A DNA stretch of 36,646 bases from positions 1 through 36,646 of the forward strand of contig NZ_BAMO01000047.1 in the NCBI RefSeq assembly GCF_000615945.1, written 5' to 3'. This document shows, in pieces, positions 8,338 to 16,271 of the stretch (positions are counted from its first letter, which is position 1; every line of letters begins with the position of its first letter). Made by a program: the position numbers and the translations under genes. The DNA comes from Caldalkalibacillus mannanilyticus JCM 10596. GTDB lineage: Bacteria > Bacillota > Bacilli > Caldalkalibacillales > JCM-10596. The notes under the pieces were generated by a model. That model worked only from the letters and a program-made list of their open reading frames with translations. It ran no database searches and was not told the DNA's origin.

Positions 8338-9048
8338 CTACTTCACGTCCCTTCTTGTAAAGTCAATCATCCCCAGAAAATAGACGAAGGCTCCCACTCC
8401 AAGCCCAAGCAGAACATTAATCCAAGGCTCATTCCAGTCGTTCATTAACGAAGGCCATTTCCAAATCATCCAATCTGGAAGCGAGTAAGAGGAATAGGTG
8501 AGGATCACACCTAATACTCCCGCTGTAATAGGAACGCCCTGATTCTGGCTGACCATAGAGATCCATAGCTGCAAGGCCAAAATAGGCAGTGCCGCGAAGA
8601 AGGGATAGAAGCTGATCTTGATTAATTCAAGAAAGGGAACCGACTCTTGAAAGCCTAAATACATTCCATAGCCATAACTAAACACCATTAATAAAGTGGA
8701 TGATAGGAATAAAAAGAAGGCGACCACTGTAAATTTCGATACATACACCGCTCTTTTAGAAAGGGGTAAAGCAATTAGCTGTTTCCAAGCATTCGTTTCA
8801 TTTTCAATACTGACGATAAAAGAGGTTAAAATAGCGATCCCTAGGACAAGGGCTAGTGGAGTAAAGGAATGCACGTTTAACAAATAATAGCCCCAATCAT
8901 CCTCACTTTGCTGAAGCAAATAATCCTTGCGAACCCCGTAATTCACCATCTGCAAAGCGACAACTCCCAAGGGACCTAAACAAGTTAAAATCCAAAATCC
9001 TTTTCGCCTTGTTTTCAAGAAATCTGAACGCAATAAGTTGCCTAGCAT
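8338..9048 (-). CDS. ABC transporter permease, LanE/BcrB-like (first permease)
   Basis: A 236-residue membrane protein with about six hydrophobic segments, opening MLGNLLRSDFLKTRRKGFWIL. It carries the same WKQLIALPLSKRAVY loop as the following permease. The ATG at 9048 sits one base after the ATPase stop and 8 bases after GGAGGG, which lies inside the end of the ATPase gene, so the two are translationally coupled. The family is the ABC-2-like permeases of LanFEG, BcrAB and CprABC systems. No bacteriocin structural or modification genes are visible nearby, so resistance is more likely than self-immunity. Confidence 0.85.
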   Translation of the reverse strand: MLGNLLRSDFLKTRRKGFWILTCLGPLGVVALQMVNYGVRKDYLLQQSEDDWGYYLLNVHSFTPLALVLGIAILTSFIVSIENETNAWKQLIALPLSKRAVYVSKFTVVAFFLFLSSTLLMVFSYGYGMYLGFQESVPFLELIKISFYPFFAALPILALQLWISMVSQNQGVPITAGVLGVILTYSSYSLPDWMIWKWPSLMNDWNEPWINVLLGLGVGAFVYFLGMIDFTRRDVK

Positions 9049-9049
9049 A

Positions 9050-9955
9050 TCATTGACCCTCCGTTGTCATTTGGAGAAAAATATCTTCTAGTGATTGTTT
9101 CTCCTCTTCTACACGGTAAATGGAGATCCCATCCTGTACAAGAAAGCGGATGGCTTGAGCAATTTTTTCATCTGAATGTTCTTGTAAATGAATCACTTCC
9201 TCTTGAACTTCCACCTTCATTCCTCTTGATAATAAGGCACGATGCGCATGAGCAATATTTCCTACCTTCAAGGCGATTTTGGGCTTAGCATGATTGCGCA
9301 TCGCTTCAATAGAATCTTGAAAAATCATTTTTCCTTGGGACACAATACCAACTGTTGTTGCGATTTGATCAATCTCTGTTAGCAAGTGACTGGATATCAA
9401 AACCGTCATATCAAATTCACGAGGTAGCTGCTTAATTAATTGACGCATTTCGATAATCCCAGAAGGGTCTAACCCATTGGTTGGTTCATCTAAAATCAGT
9501 AACTCGGGATGGTGTAAGAGAGAAGCGGCAATTCCTAACCGTTGCTTCATCCCTAACGAAAAACCCTGTACCTTTTTGTTTGCCACATCACTCAAGCGTA
9601 CAAGCTCCAATACATCATAGATTCTTGATTTAGGTACACCTAGGATGATTCTAAGCGCTTCTAAATTCTCATAGGCTGTTAAGTGAGGGTAGTATGATGG
9701 ATTCTCAACAAGGGAACCCACTTTCTTGAGAATTTCTATTTTCTCGGTCCTTATCTCTTTATTGAAAATATGAATCGAGCCACTGGTGGGCTTCATCAGC
9801 CCCAAAAGCATTCGAATCGTAGTCGTTTTCCCCGCTCCATTAGGACCTAGAAATCCATAGATCTCTCCTTTAGGAATTTTCATATTTAAGTCAATAACAG
9901 CTTGTTCACGACCAAAACTTTTAGATACATTTCTTGTCTGTACAATATAGTCCAT
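9050..9955 (-). CDS. ABC transporter ATP-binding protein, LanF/BcrA-like
   Basis: ATPase of the peptide-resistance transporter, 301 residues. Walker A is GPNGAGKTTT (37-46), the Q loop region is VGSLVENPSYYP, the signature is FSLGMKQRLGIA (from 132), Walker B is LLILDEPTNGLDP and the switch His is in SSHLL. The C-terminal ~80 residues after the ATPase core (ALKVGNIAHAHRALLSRG onward) match the extension of bacitracin/lantibiotic ATPases. The frame opens at 9979, but the ATG at 9955 (MDYIVQTRNVSKSFG) follows GAGGTG by six bases and is preferred. It is the first gene of an ATPase-permease-permease operon directly downstream of a two-component system; a direct repeat precedes it. Confidence 0.92.
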   Translation of the reverse strand: MDYIVQTRNVSKSFGREQAVIDLNMKIPKGEIYGFLGPNGAGKTTTIRMLLGLMKPTSGSIHIFNKEIRTEKIEILKKVGSLVENPSYYPHLTAYENLEALRIILGVPKSRIYDVLELVRLSDVANKKVQGFSLGMKQRLGIAASLLHHPELLILDEPTNGLDPSGIIEMRQLIKQLPREFDMTVLISSHLLTEIDQIATTVGIVSQGKMIFQDSIEAMRNHAKPKIALKVGNIAHAHRALLSRGMKVEVQEEVIHLQEHSDEKIAQAIRFLVQDGISIYRVEEEKQSLEDIFLQMTTEGQ

Positions 9956-9987
9956 TTTGTTCACCTCACTATTTATCATAAAGAATA

Positions 9988-10020
9988 AAGGTTAAATCCC
10001 AATCCAAAGTAAGGTTAAAT
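9988..10020 (-). promoter_or_regulatory. Direct-repeat operator in front of the peptide-resistance ABC operon
   Basis: Two perfect copies of a 10-mer (ATTTAACCTT on the minus strand), at 10011-10020 and 9988-9997, have a 23-bp period, about two helical turns. The second copy overlaps the region where the -35 of a TATGAT -10 would sit. This is the usual layout for an OmpR-type activator site, and the adjacent response regulator is the obvious ligand (inference). Confidence 0.6.
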
Positions 10021-10027
10021 TTTGTTT

Positions 10028-10072
10028 AAAAAAAACGTATGGATAAGGAGCTAAAATCCCCCTTACCCATAC
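10028..10072 (-). terminator. Terminator between the two-component genes and the ABC operon
   Basis: The stem CGTATGG-TAAGG / CCTTA-CCATACG (about 10035-10072) is followed on the minus strand by eight T. It starts just past the kinase stop at 10077, so the ABC operon should rely mainly on its own promoter. Confidence 0.85.
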
Positions 10073-10076
10073 GCTT

Positions 10077-11426
10077 CTACTTGTATCGCTTAATCTGAAC
10101 CACCGTTCCTTGTTCAGTGGAGTGAATCTCCCAATCTAATCGCATTCCTCTAAGCATCATATCCACAATGGACAAACCTATCCCCGCTCCTTTCTCCACC
10201 GATTTATTTTCCATCCCCTTCCCTCGGTCCGAAATAACCACAACATCATAGCTTGGTGTTGATTCTGTTCTCACTTCAATATATTTCCCACTCTTGGCAT
10301 GCCGTAAGACATTCTGAAAAAGGTTATCTACAACACGTCCCATCCATATAGGGTCAATTTCCCAAGTGATGTTGGCAAATGAATCTAAGGCAATGTGGAT
10401 CTCAAACTCTTCTTTTTCAAATACTGGATACCATGAAGCCAACTGCTCCCGCAAAAAACGTCCCATGTTCATTTCTCTCGGTTCAAAGGCATACTTACTT
10501 GCCACAAGCAGGGTGTAAGACATGAGGTTTTCAATCAGCCTGTCTGTATTGGCAATAGACACCTCCATATTCTCGATCGCTTGCTTCCCTTCAAGTGATA
10601 AAGGCTCTTTTCCTATTGAATACGCTTGAGCTCGGATTTTGGTTAAGGGAGTTCGAAGGTCATGAGAGAGATTGGCAATTAGCTCTCGGCGTAATTGCTC
10701 TTCCTTCTGTTCTCGCTTTTTACTTTCTCGCAGCTCGTCCACCATATGATTAAAGGTTTCTTCCAGTTGACCAATCTCATCCTTTTTACTCACACTAATT
10801 TGAATAGGTAGCCCATCAAGATCCCTCATTTCCATGGCTTCCTGCAATTGTAGCAATCGTTTTCTAATGCTTCTAAAAAACAAAAACGAAAGGGTAATGA
10901 ACAAGAAAATAATAGCTACTACACCTATAATTAAAATCGTTCCATATTGCTCATATACTTTGATCATGGGAGGAGTAAATACAGCTCTTGGGATTTCAAA
11001 AACAACAAAGCCTTCGTTCTGCTCTTCCCCCACAAAAGCGAGCACTGTATAGGGATCTCCTCCATAGCGTTCTTTCATAAAGCGAGCGGTATCTGTGACG
11101 CTCCAGTAAGAAGGCAAGGGATCTTTGGCACCTAGTTGCCCTTCTAACGCACCAGTTTCACCAACCCAAAACATGGTGGAATCAGGATACTGTTCCTTCC
11201 ATTTAGCAAAATGCTGAAGCACACCTTCAACAGAAGGATTGTGCATTGCTCTCGCTTCTTGATGCCATCTTTGCTCTATCTGCTGTGTGTCTTTATTTCC
11301 CGGTTCTATTTTTTGATCTAAACTTGTAATGAAGATGGCAATAAATAGAGTAGTCATTTGAATAAGGAATAGGGCTACAAAAATAATAAGCATATATTTG
11401 GCCAATAAGGAGCGAAAAAACGTCAT
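10077..11426 (-). CDS. Sensor histidine kinase of the peptide-resistance system
   Basis: A 449-residue membrane kinase. The first helix covers about residues 11-36 (MLIIFVALFLIQMTTLFIAIF), then comes an extracellular region of about 120 residues, a second helix at about 161-185, a HAMP segment, the phospho-acceptor His255 in NLSHDLRTPLTK, and a HATPase domain with the DNLFQN N box, ISDRGKGM and GAGIGLSIV. The extracellular loop is far larger than in BceS-type intramembrane kinases, so direct ligand sensing is possible. Its ATG overlaps the response-regulator stop as ATGA, with AGGGTGAG in front. With the downstream ABC genes it resembles Cpr/Lan-type regulatory pairs (family knowledge; the ligand is unknown). 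Confidence 0.9.
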   Translation of the reverse strand: MTFFRSLLAKYMLIIFVALFLIQMTTLFIAIFITSLDQKIEPGNKDTQQIEQRWHQEARAMHNPSVEGVLQHFAKWKEQYPDSTMFWVGETGALEGQLGAKDPLPSYWSVTDTARFMKERYGGDPYTVLAFVGEEQNEGFVVFEIPRAVFTPPMIKVYEQYGTILIIGVVAIIFLFITLSFLFFRSIRKRLLQLQEAMEMRDLDGLPIQISVSKKDEIGQLEETFNHMVDELRESKKREQKEEQLRRELIANLSHDLRTPLTKIRAQAYSIGKEPLSLEGKQAIENMEVSIANTDRLIENLMSYTLLVASKYAFEPREMNMGRFLREQLASWYPVFEKEEFEIHIALDSFANITWEIDPIWMGRVVDNLFQNVLRHAKSGKYIEVRTESTPSYDVVVISDRGKGMENKSVEKGAGIGLSIVDMMLRGMRLDWEIHSTEQGTVVQIKRYK

Positions 11427-12091
11427 ATTCTCACCCTATAGCCCAGACCACGAATCGTTTCAATAATGGTGGGATGCGCTGGGTCTTTTTCGATCTTTTC
11501 TCGTAAATAGCGGATATGAACCATGAGGGTTTTATCCCCTTCAATATAACGCTCTCCCCAAACTCCCTCATATAGCTGTTCCTTGGTTAAGATTTGGTTG
11601 GCATGTCGGATAAAATATTGAAACAAATAATACTGCTTTCCTGTCAGTTGAACCTCTTCTCCTGTTTCATTGTAGACGATTCTCATTTCCTTTGGATGAA
11701 CCGTAATATGTTGAAGGACGAGCACATCCTCATTCTTCTGGAACCTTCTTAACAAAACCTCTAGACGAGCGGCTAGTTCATCTGGATGAAAAGGCTTGGT
11801 CAGGTAATCATCGGCGAAGTGTAGCCCTTCTACTTTATCCTCCACAGAGGTACGGGCAGAAAGCATAAGAATAGGTAAGTCTGCACGTTCTTTTTTAATC
11901 CGTCTGCCCAGCGAAAAACCATCTAAGCCAGGCAGCATGACATCCAGTATGACAAGATCTGCCGATGAGAGGTGGGCTTCCATCTCTTCCCCTGACTGTA
12001 GCCAAGTCACCTCATATCCTCTTTCCGTTAAGTCCTTCTTTACCCAACTGCCGATTTCGTTTTCATCTTCTATGTATAGGACAGAAATCAT
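11423..12091 (-). CDS. OmpR-family response regulator of the peptide-resistance system
   Basis: A 222-residue regulator with phospho-acceptor Asp50 in LVILDVMLPG, Lys99 in DDYLTKPF and a winged-helix DNA-binding domain (LTGKQYYLFQYFIRH, and TLMVHIRYLREKI) ending in GLGYRVRI. One oddity: the segment before the Lys reads GLHFADDYLTKPF, where family members normally have GADDY, so one residue (the Gly) seems missing. The overlap with the kinase is 4 bp. Likely target: the direct repeat in front of the ABC operon. The start ATG at 12091 has AGAGGTG about 7 bases upstream. Confidence 0.9.
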   Translation of the reverse strand: MISVLYIEDENEIGSWVKKDLTERGYEVTWLQSGEEMEAHLSSADLVILDVMLPGLDGFSLGRRIKKERADLPILMLSARTSVEDKVEGLHFADDYLTKPFHPDELAARLEVLLRRFQKNEDVLVLQHITVHPKEMRIVYNETGEEVQLTGKQYYLFQYFIRHANQILTKEQLYEGVWGERYIEGDKTLMVHIRYLREKIEKDPAHPTIIETIRGLGYRVRI

Positions 12092-12101
12092 ATATACACC
12101 T

Positions 12102-12139
12102 CTTTATCTATCAAGCATTATCTATATAGACATTATCTA
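12102..12139 (-). repeat. Three tandem TTATCTA-type repeats in the regulator leader
   Basis: CTTTATCTA (12102-12110), CATTATCTA (12117-12125) and CATTATCTA (12131-12139) recur with 14-15 bp spacing between the promoter and the regulator start. They may be autoregulatory sites or simply AT-rich sequence. Confidence 0.35.
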
Positions 12140-12172
12140 TTGAGCAATCCATACACGCACTTTCACTTCTTT

Positions 12173-12181
12173 ATTATAGCA
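12173..12181 (-). promoter_or_regulatory. Extended -10 promoter of the two-component genes
   Basis: On the minus strand the bases read TGCTATAAT: a perfect TATAAT with the extended TG motif. The -35 (CTAATA) is weak, as is common with extended -10 promoters. It lies about 82 bp upstream of the regulator start. Confidence 0.55.
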
Positions 12182-12216
12182 TGCTATTTTACTGCTATTA
12201 GACTTTCGATGGAGCA

Positions 12217-12256
12217 CAAAAAAACCGAAGGATGACAGATTCCACTCTGTCATCCC
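12217..12256 (-). terminator. Terminator after the small membrane protein gene
   Basis: A perfect stem, GGATGACAGA / TCTGTCATCC (12230-12255), followed on the minus strand by CTTCGG and seven T. It lies 22 bases past the stop at 12278. Confidence 0.9.
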
Positions 12257-12277
12257 CCGACCTTACCAGCCATTTAT

Positions 12278-12559
12278 TTATGGTCTTCCTCCATACAGAA
12301 AATTAGTCAAGTATCCCAAAAACATAAAGATAAAGAAGCTAAAAGTCATAATTACATTCAAGATGATTAGCTTTTTACTTTTTGCCAAAAAACCAAAAAT
12401 GATACCTAAGGGATTCAGGATAAACGTAAGCAACCAATAACTTGCTGGTATTTGAAAAACAATATTGGGAATCCAACAAAGAATCCCTGCAATGAAACAG
12501 AAAAGCGAAAGAAACCACCAATGTGTTCTCTTTTGTTTTAATTCCTCCACGGTTATCAC
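12278..12559 (-). CDS. Small hypothetical membrane protein
   Basis: A 93-residue protein with a short charged N-terminus (ELKQKRTH) and three hydrophobic segments: WWFLSLFCFIAGILCWI, YWLLTFILNPLGIIFGFLA and LNVIMTFSFFIFMFLGYL. I recognise no family. Two GTG starts are possible: one at 12559, which lies almost on top of AAGGTG, and one three codons later at 12550, 8 bases after AAGGTG, which is better placed. A clear terminator follows, which supports a real gene. It is a single gene between a two-component system and a decayed PH-domain locus, and the context says nothing firm about its role. Confidence 0.6.
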   Translation of the reverse strand: MITVEELKQKRTHWWFLSLFCFIAGILCWIPNIVFQIPASYWLLTFILNPLGIIFGFLAKSKKLIILNVIMTFSFFIFMFLGYLTNFLYGGRP

Positions 12560-12663
12560 ACCTTATTATTCATTTTTTAGGACCTGCACTGCGCTAGTAA
12601 GTACCTACAATTAAAATACTATACCCTACTGTACGCCGAAACCAAACGATATATTCGCTTCGG

Positions 12664-13333
12664 TTATTCTTCTTTTTTTGCATACCAATGGTAGTAGCGG
12701 ACAGCCATTTCTTTTGGAATATCTTTCATTGTTGTTTCCCTAATAGGATCTGCTCGGGTATAGACACTAACAGAGGCAAGACCAAAAAGACGCTGTAAGA
12801 ACGATTCTGTCACTTTACATTCCTCTATTTTTGAACGGGACGTTACAAATAGCTTTGTAAAAAATGCGCCTTTTTGTAATTGCATAAATGATCCATGAAG
12901 ATGGTAGGCACTGTGTAAGCCGTTCAGTACCTGCGAAACAATGCTAATCGTGGATAATTTGAACTTTTGAGAGAGGGGTCCTTGTTTAGAATGAACGTAT
13001 TGAACCTTGGTCATGGGAATAATATAATGACTTCTAAACATAGCCCCCCCCGTACTTTAGCTGAATATATTGAGCATCAACTTCGTATCGCCACGTGCGT
13101 TGACGATATACGGGTAGGAAAATAATTTCAATGATACTACTTATGAACCAGATGATCATCAGAGCATATGTAATATGACTGACCCACTCATTCCAGTGAT
13201 AAAATCTCTGCAAGACTAGGACCACGAGTAGAACAAGAAACCCAATGAAATAAGTAATTACACCTGAAACCCTCCACATTTTCACAGCCTTGGGTGATAT
13301 TTTTTGTTGTGGTTCTTTGATCGTATTCGTCAT
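12664..13333 (-). pseudogene. YdbS/YdbT-like bacterial PH-domain membrane protein, frameshifted and apparently fused by deletion
   Basis: The first frame (13333 to 13034) has two membrane helices (VSGVITYFIGFLVLLVVLVL and ITYALMIIWFISSIIEIIF), then RTWRYEVDAQYIQLKYGG, the start of a bPH_2 domain. It breaks in a run of eight C (13044-13051; seven would keep the frame) and continues as MFRSHYIIPMTKVQYVHSKQ, the core of that domain. After LSTISI the sequence no longer fits. A second PH-domain tail follows (KGAFFTKLFVTSRSKIEECK, then RLFGLASVSVYTRADPI and DIPKEMAVRYYHWY), which is what the last domain of YdbT looks like. YdbS and YdbT are normally two adjacent genes of about 160 and 490 residues, so most of ydbT seems lost. 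In other species the pair modulates sensitivity to peptide antibiotics (family knowledge). Confidence 0.65.
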
Positions 13334-13515
13334 TATCTCTGCATCTCCTAGTTCATAAAGTGACAGCTTACTATATTAATAGTTCCTGATATAATCATAT
13401 TAAAATACCATTAATTATAATTCAACTATATTCATTTACATTTTTTCTTATTTTTACTTTTTGTTTTGCTATAGAATTAAAAAATAGAATCCGTTCCATA
13501 CGTCGTAAAATGAAA

Positions 13516-13550
13516 GCAGGGTGGAAAAACGAATCGTTTTTCCACCCTGC
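13516..13550. terminator. Strong hairpin terminator
   Basis: A 16-bp perfect stem (GCAGGGTGGAAAAACG with its complement) closes a 3-base loop. The plus strand continues TGCTTTTTT and the minus strand TTTCATTTT. It lies 50 bases after the phospholipase stop, so it most likely ends that minus-strand transcript. The rest of 13334-13600 holds nothing I can support as a gene. Confidence 0.8.
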
Positions 13551-13600
13551 TGCTTTTTTAACTGGTCTTTGTTGATTCAACGTTGCTGTGTTATCTGTTA

Positions 13601-14272
13601 TCACCTGCAAGGCGCTATTTTAAAATACGCACGAATAGCTAATGCCATATAATACTGTACACCTGAACCAAACGATTTATTCGCAATTCCAGTCGTAATG
13701 TAGTTAATTAAATTCGTATCGCAATTACAGCTAAAATATCCTTCTCTCTCATAACATTTATCATGCTGCATACATCCTCGATCTAAATGATCAATGGGAG
13801 TTCCTCCTCCATGTCCTGGTCCACACCAGTTTCCATAGATCGGTAGCTTAAGAGCTTCAGGGGAAAGCTCGTCCTTTTCTACGGCATAGTCAGCCACAGC
13901 TTGAGCAAAACTGTTTAGGTTACGACCTACCTCAATCACTTCTGGAGAAGCCCCATTTTCTACTGCTTTTTTTTCATCAAATGAAACTTGATTCTCCTTA
14001 TCTAGAACAATATATTGCTCTAGTTCTTCTAGGATTTTGATGGCTTCCTCATCCTTGAGTTCTTCAAGCTTTTGGTCTGCGTAACAAGGTTTTTCCTGAG
14101 TCACTTTTTCATTTTGGGCTACACTTGTACTAGATTCGGAGTTACAGGGTTTTGTTTTCTCTACCGAAACGGCTCCCATTTCTCCCCTGACCGTCTGATC
14201 TTGAGCAAACACCTGGTTGGAAAAAGAGAATAGTAGAATGAAACACATAAAAACGACACATGCTTTTTTCAT
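13601..14272 (-). CDS. Secreted phospholipase A2 family protein
   Basis: A 223-residue exported protein. The signal peptide is MKKACVVFMCFILLFSFSNQ followed by VFA and probable cleavage before QDQ. A variable acidic region (about 24-140) could be a propeptide or a spacer. The C-terminal part holds the phospholipase A2 core: calcium loop YGNWCGPGHGGG (146-157), catalytic CMQHDKCY (His170, Asp171) and CNCD (182-185, second catalytic Asp), with further cysteines for disulfides. Such enzymes hydrolyse the sn-2 ester of phospholipids using Ca2+. The ATG at 14272 follows GGAGG by 8 bases. It is a single gene downstream of the siderophore operon, with its own terminator. Assignment to the fold is firm; activity and target membrane are inferred. 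Confidence 0.85.
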   Translation of the reverse strand: MKKACVVFMCFILLFSFSNQVFAQDQTVRGEMGAVSVEKTKPCNSESSTSVAQNEKVTQEKPCYADQKLEELKDEEAIKILEELEQYIVLDKENQVSFDEKKAVENGASPEVIEVGRNLNSFAQAVADYAVEKDELSPEALKLPIYGNWCGPGHGGGTPIDHLDRGCMQHDKCYEREGYFSCNCDTNLINYITTGIANKSFGSGVQYYMALAIRAYFKIAPCR

Positions 14273-14434
14273 TTTGTTAACCTCCCTATATTATTTTGTT
14301 TGCTAGTCATAGGTGAGTTCATTAAGAATATTCACAAATATTCCTATATTTACATAATATTTAATTGGTAGTTTTTAGTCCATAGCAAAAAATGTCGTTT
14401 AATATTTTTTATTTTTTTGACCCCCTCAAATCTC

Positions 14435-16271
14435 TCATAAATGACGGATAAAATAAAATGGATTGTAGCCTATGCCTTTTCCTGATGGCATGGCTCCCGG
14501 TACACCATCTGCTTCTAATAGCGGACGAATGATTAACTTTACGGGCCATTCTTCTCTTTCAAACAATTCATAGTGTAATATACTGCGATCTTCTTCGGGA
14601 ATATCAATGGTTTGTAGGGCTTCTTTTAATTTCGTTTCTGTAATTTGCCAAAGGAGTTCTTCAGAAATCGAATAAGCTTCTGCTAATGCCTCCATGATGG
14701 AAGCAAGATTTACTTGTGTTCCAAGTGATTGAACGTAAAAGATCAATTTTTCAATCGTTTCATTGTATAAGCTATTGGAATAGCCTGGCCGTATATGATA
14801 TAGAGGGTCTTTAATATCGTGCTTCTCTAAATAAGGTGGGTGAAGCCGCACAGAATCATGATCTCTAAAGAGGAGTCCCTTGACTTTGTTTTCCTTTACT
14901 ACTACACAGCAATTTTGACCATGTATTTCCGGTAGGATTCCTACTTTACATAATCTCATCGTAATATCATAAAAGGTAGTGGCTAGATCCTTATAGAAAG
15001 AGAGCACATCTTCCTTAGAAAGGTTCTCTCCCAGAATTTCCGCGAGAAAATGAGATTCTGGAAGACGTACTCCTAAAGAAGACATAGGAATAATTTTGTA
15101 TCCCTCTTGCACAATCTCTTGTGGGTACACTCTAAGTTGCGCAGCTAAATGGCGAGGATGGTCATCAAAAAGCCCCATCGATTCAGGCATATACCCCCAC
15201 CAATATTTTTCCTCACATAGAAATACCCGATCGACCAGTGTTGGATCACAAGCCACTGCTTGTCGAAACATTTTCTCTCCTGCCATCCCGTTTAGTAGCT
15301 TTACCACAGGCAAATACCTAGCAGCCCCCAATGATGTCACGCTAATAGGTAATTTGAGCATGGTGGTAGATGGATACGGTGAGGTGAAGGAACGGACCGA
15401 AGAGGTAGGGAAAAACTCCCCTACTTGTAGGTCTAAAAGGATGATGGTTTGATCTTCTATTTCCTTCCTGAATTGAGGTAAAATGATGTTTTTCAGCTGC
15501 CATGGATGGACGGGGATGATCGTATATTGATCCCTTCCTATTCCTTTTTGCTTTAATTCTCGCTCAATCTGTATTTTTTGAAGATCATTGAGTACATCCA
15601 ATGCCTCAACTTGATCATCAGGCATCCTTTTACCACTGAGTGATTTGCTATAGCCACCCAATTCAAGGAGGTCTTCTGTCCAAATTCAGCCATGTACTCC
15701 TGATAATCTTGCCGTGTAAATCCTATTTTGGCTTTGGATGTTGGATGAAAAGGGCGATCCCGTAAGGAAGCAATCATTTCTCCCTTCACATACCAGTCAT
15801 AGGCGGTCTGAGGTATAAAGGAAAGCCCTTCTTTCATTTTGGCGATACTTAGATTTAATTGCTCTATCGACACTTCTAGCCCTGCTAAAAAATCTCGAAC
15901 TCCCGTATGAGAATACGCCTCTTCGGATAGTGTACGCCGCAAGACAAACTGACAAAGATCAAGGGGAGAGTCAGTGGCTAGCCACTGGTTCTTTTCCCTT
16001 TTATAAATAGGCGACTGGGGGAGCCACTGGTAGCCTTGTCTACATCCTTTTTGCAGCAAAAAGCATAGTTCATCTGTATACACCCAGATTGGCGCATCCT
16101 CCCTAGCTGAGTGAAATACAACTGTTGTACTTCTAAGGGTGCCTGTGAAAGCTCCTTGATCGTATCTTCATGGATAAGAAGAAACCGCTCTGCTATAAGC
16201 GCATTGATGAGATCTGTCATGATTTGCTGTTCAGCCGTTAAGGATTTGGAATGAGTCGTTGCTTTTTTCAT
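14435..16271 (-). pseudogene. NIS siderophore synthetase (IucA/IucC family), third copy, with two frame breaks
   Basis: ATP-dependent synthetase that joins a carboxylate to an amine or alcohol in siderophore assembly, about 612 residues when reconstructed. Frame 1 (from ATG 16271, after GGAGGGG) gives MKKATTHSKSLTAEQQIMTD to about VQQLYF. The next frame gives IWVYTDELCFLLQKGCRQG, RDRPFHPTSKAKIGF and SLNWVAIA. The last gives KSLSGKRMPDD, IIPVHPWQLK, TSSVRSFTSPYPSTTMLKLP, LPEIHGQNCCVVV and LLFRDHDSVRLHP, so the ATP- and substrate-binding motifs are all present. Break 1 is near 16113; break 2 is at 15644-15646, where one more A (GCAAAATCA on the minus strand) repairs it exactly. It is the last gene of the operon, overlapping the decarboxylase by 41 bp. 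Intact elsewhere in the family, so either an inactive copy or sequencing error. Confidence 0.85.

Noticed and set aside
7604..9955. BceAB-type bacitracin exporter
   Set aside because: BceAB has one large permease with ten helices and a big extracellular loop. Here there are two ~240-residue six-helix permeases and the kinase has a large extracellular domain, so LanFEG/BcrAB-like fits better.
13422..13610. 62-codon minus-strand frame downstream of the phospholipase
   Set aside because: It is built over the terminator hairpin 13516-13550, overlaps the phospholipase stop and has no ribosome site.
15096..15452. 118-codon plus-strand frame opposite the third NIS synthetase
   Set aside because: The minus strand here encodes unmistakable NIS motifs; the plus frame has no ribosome site or family resemblance.
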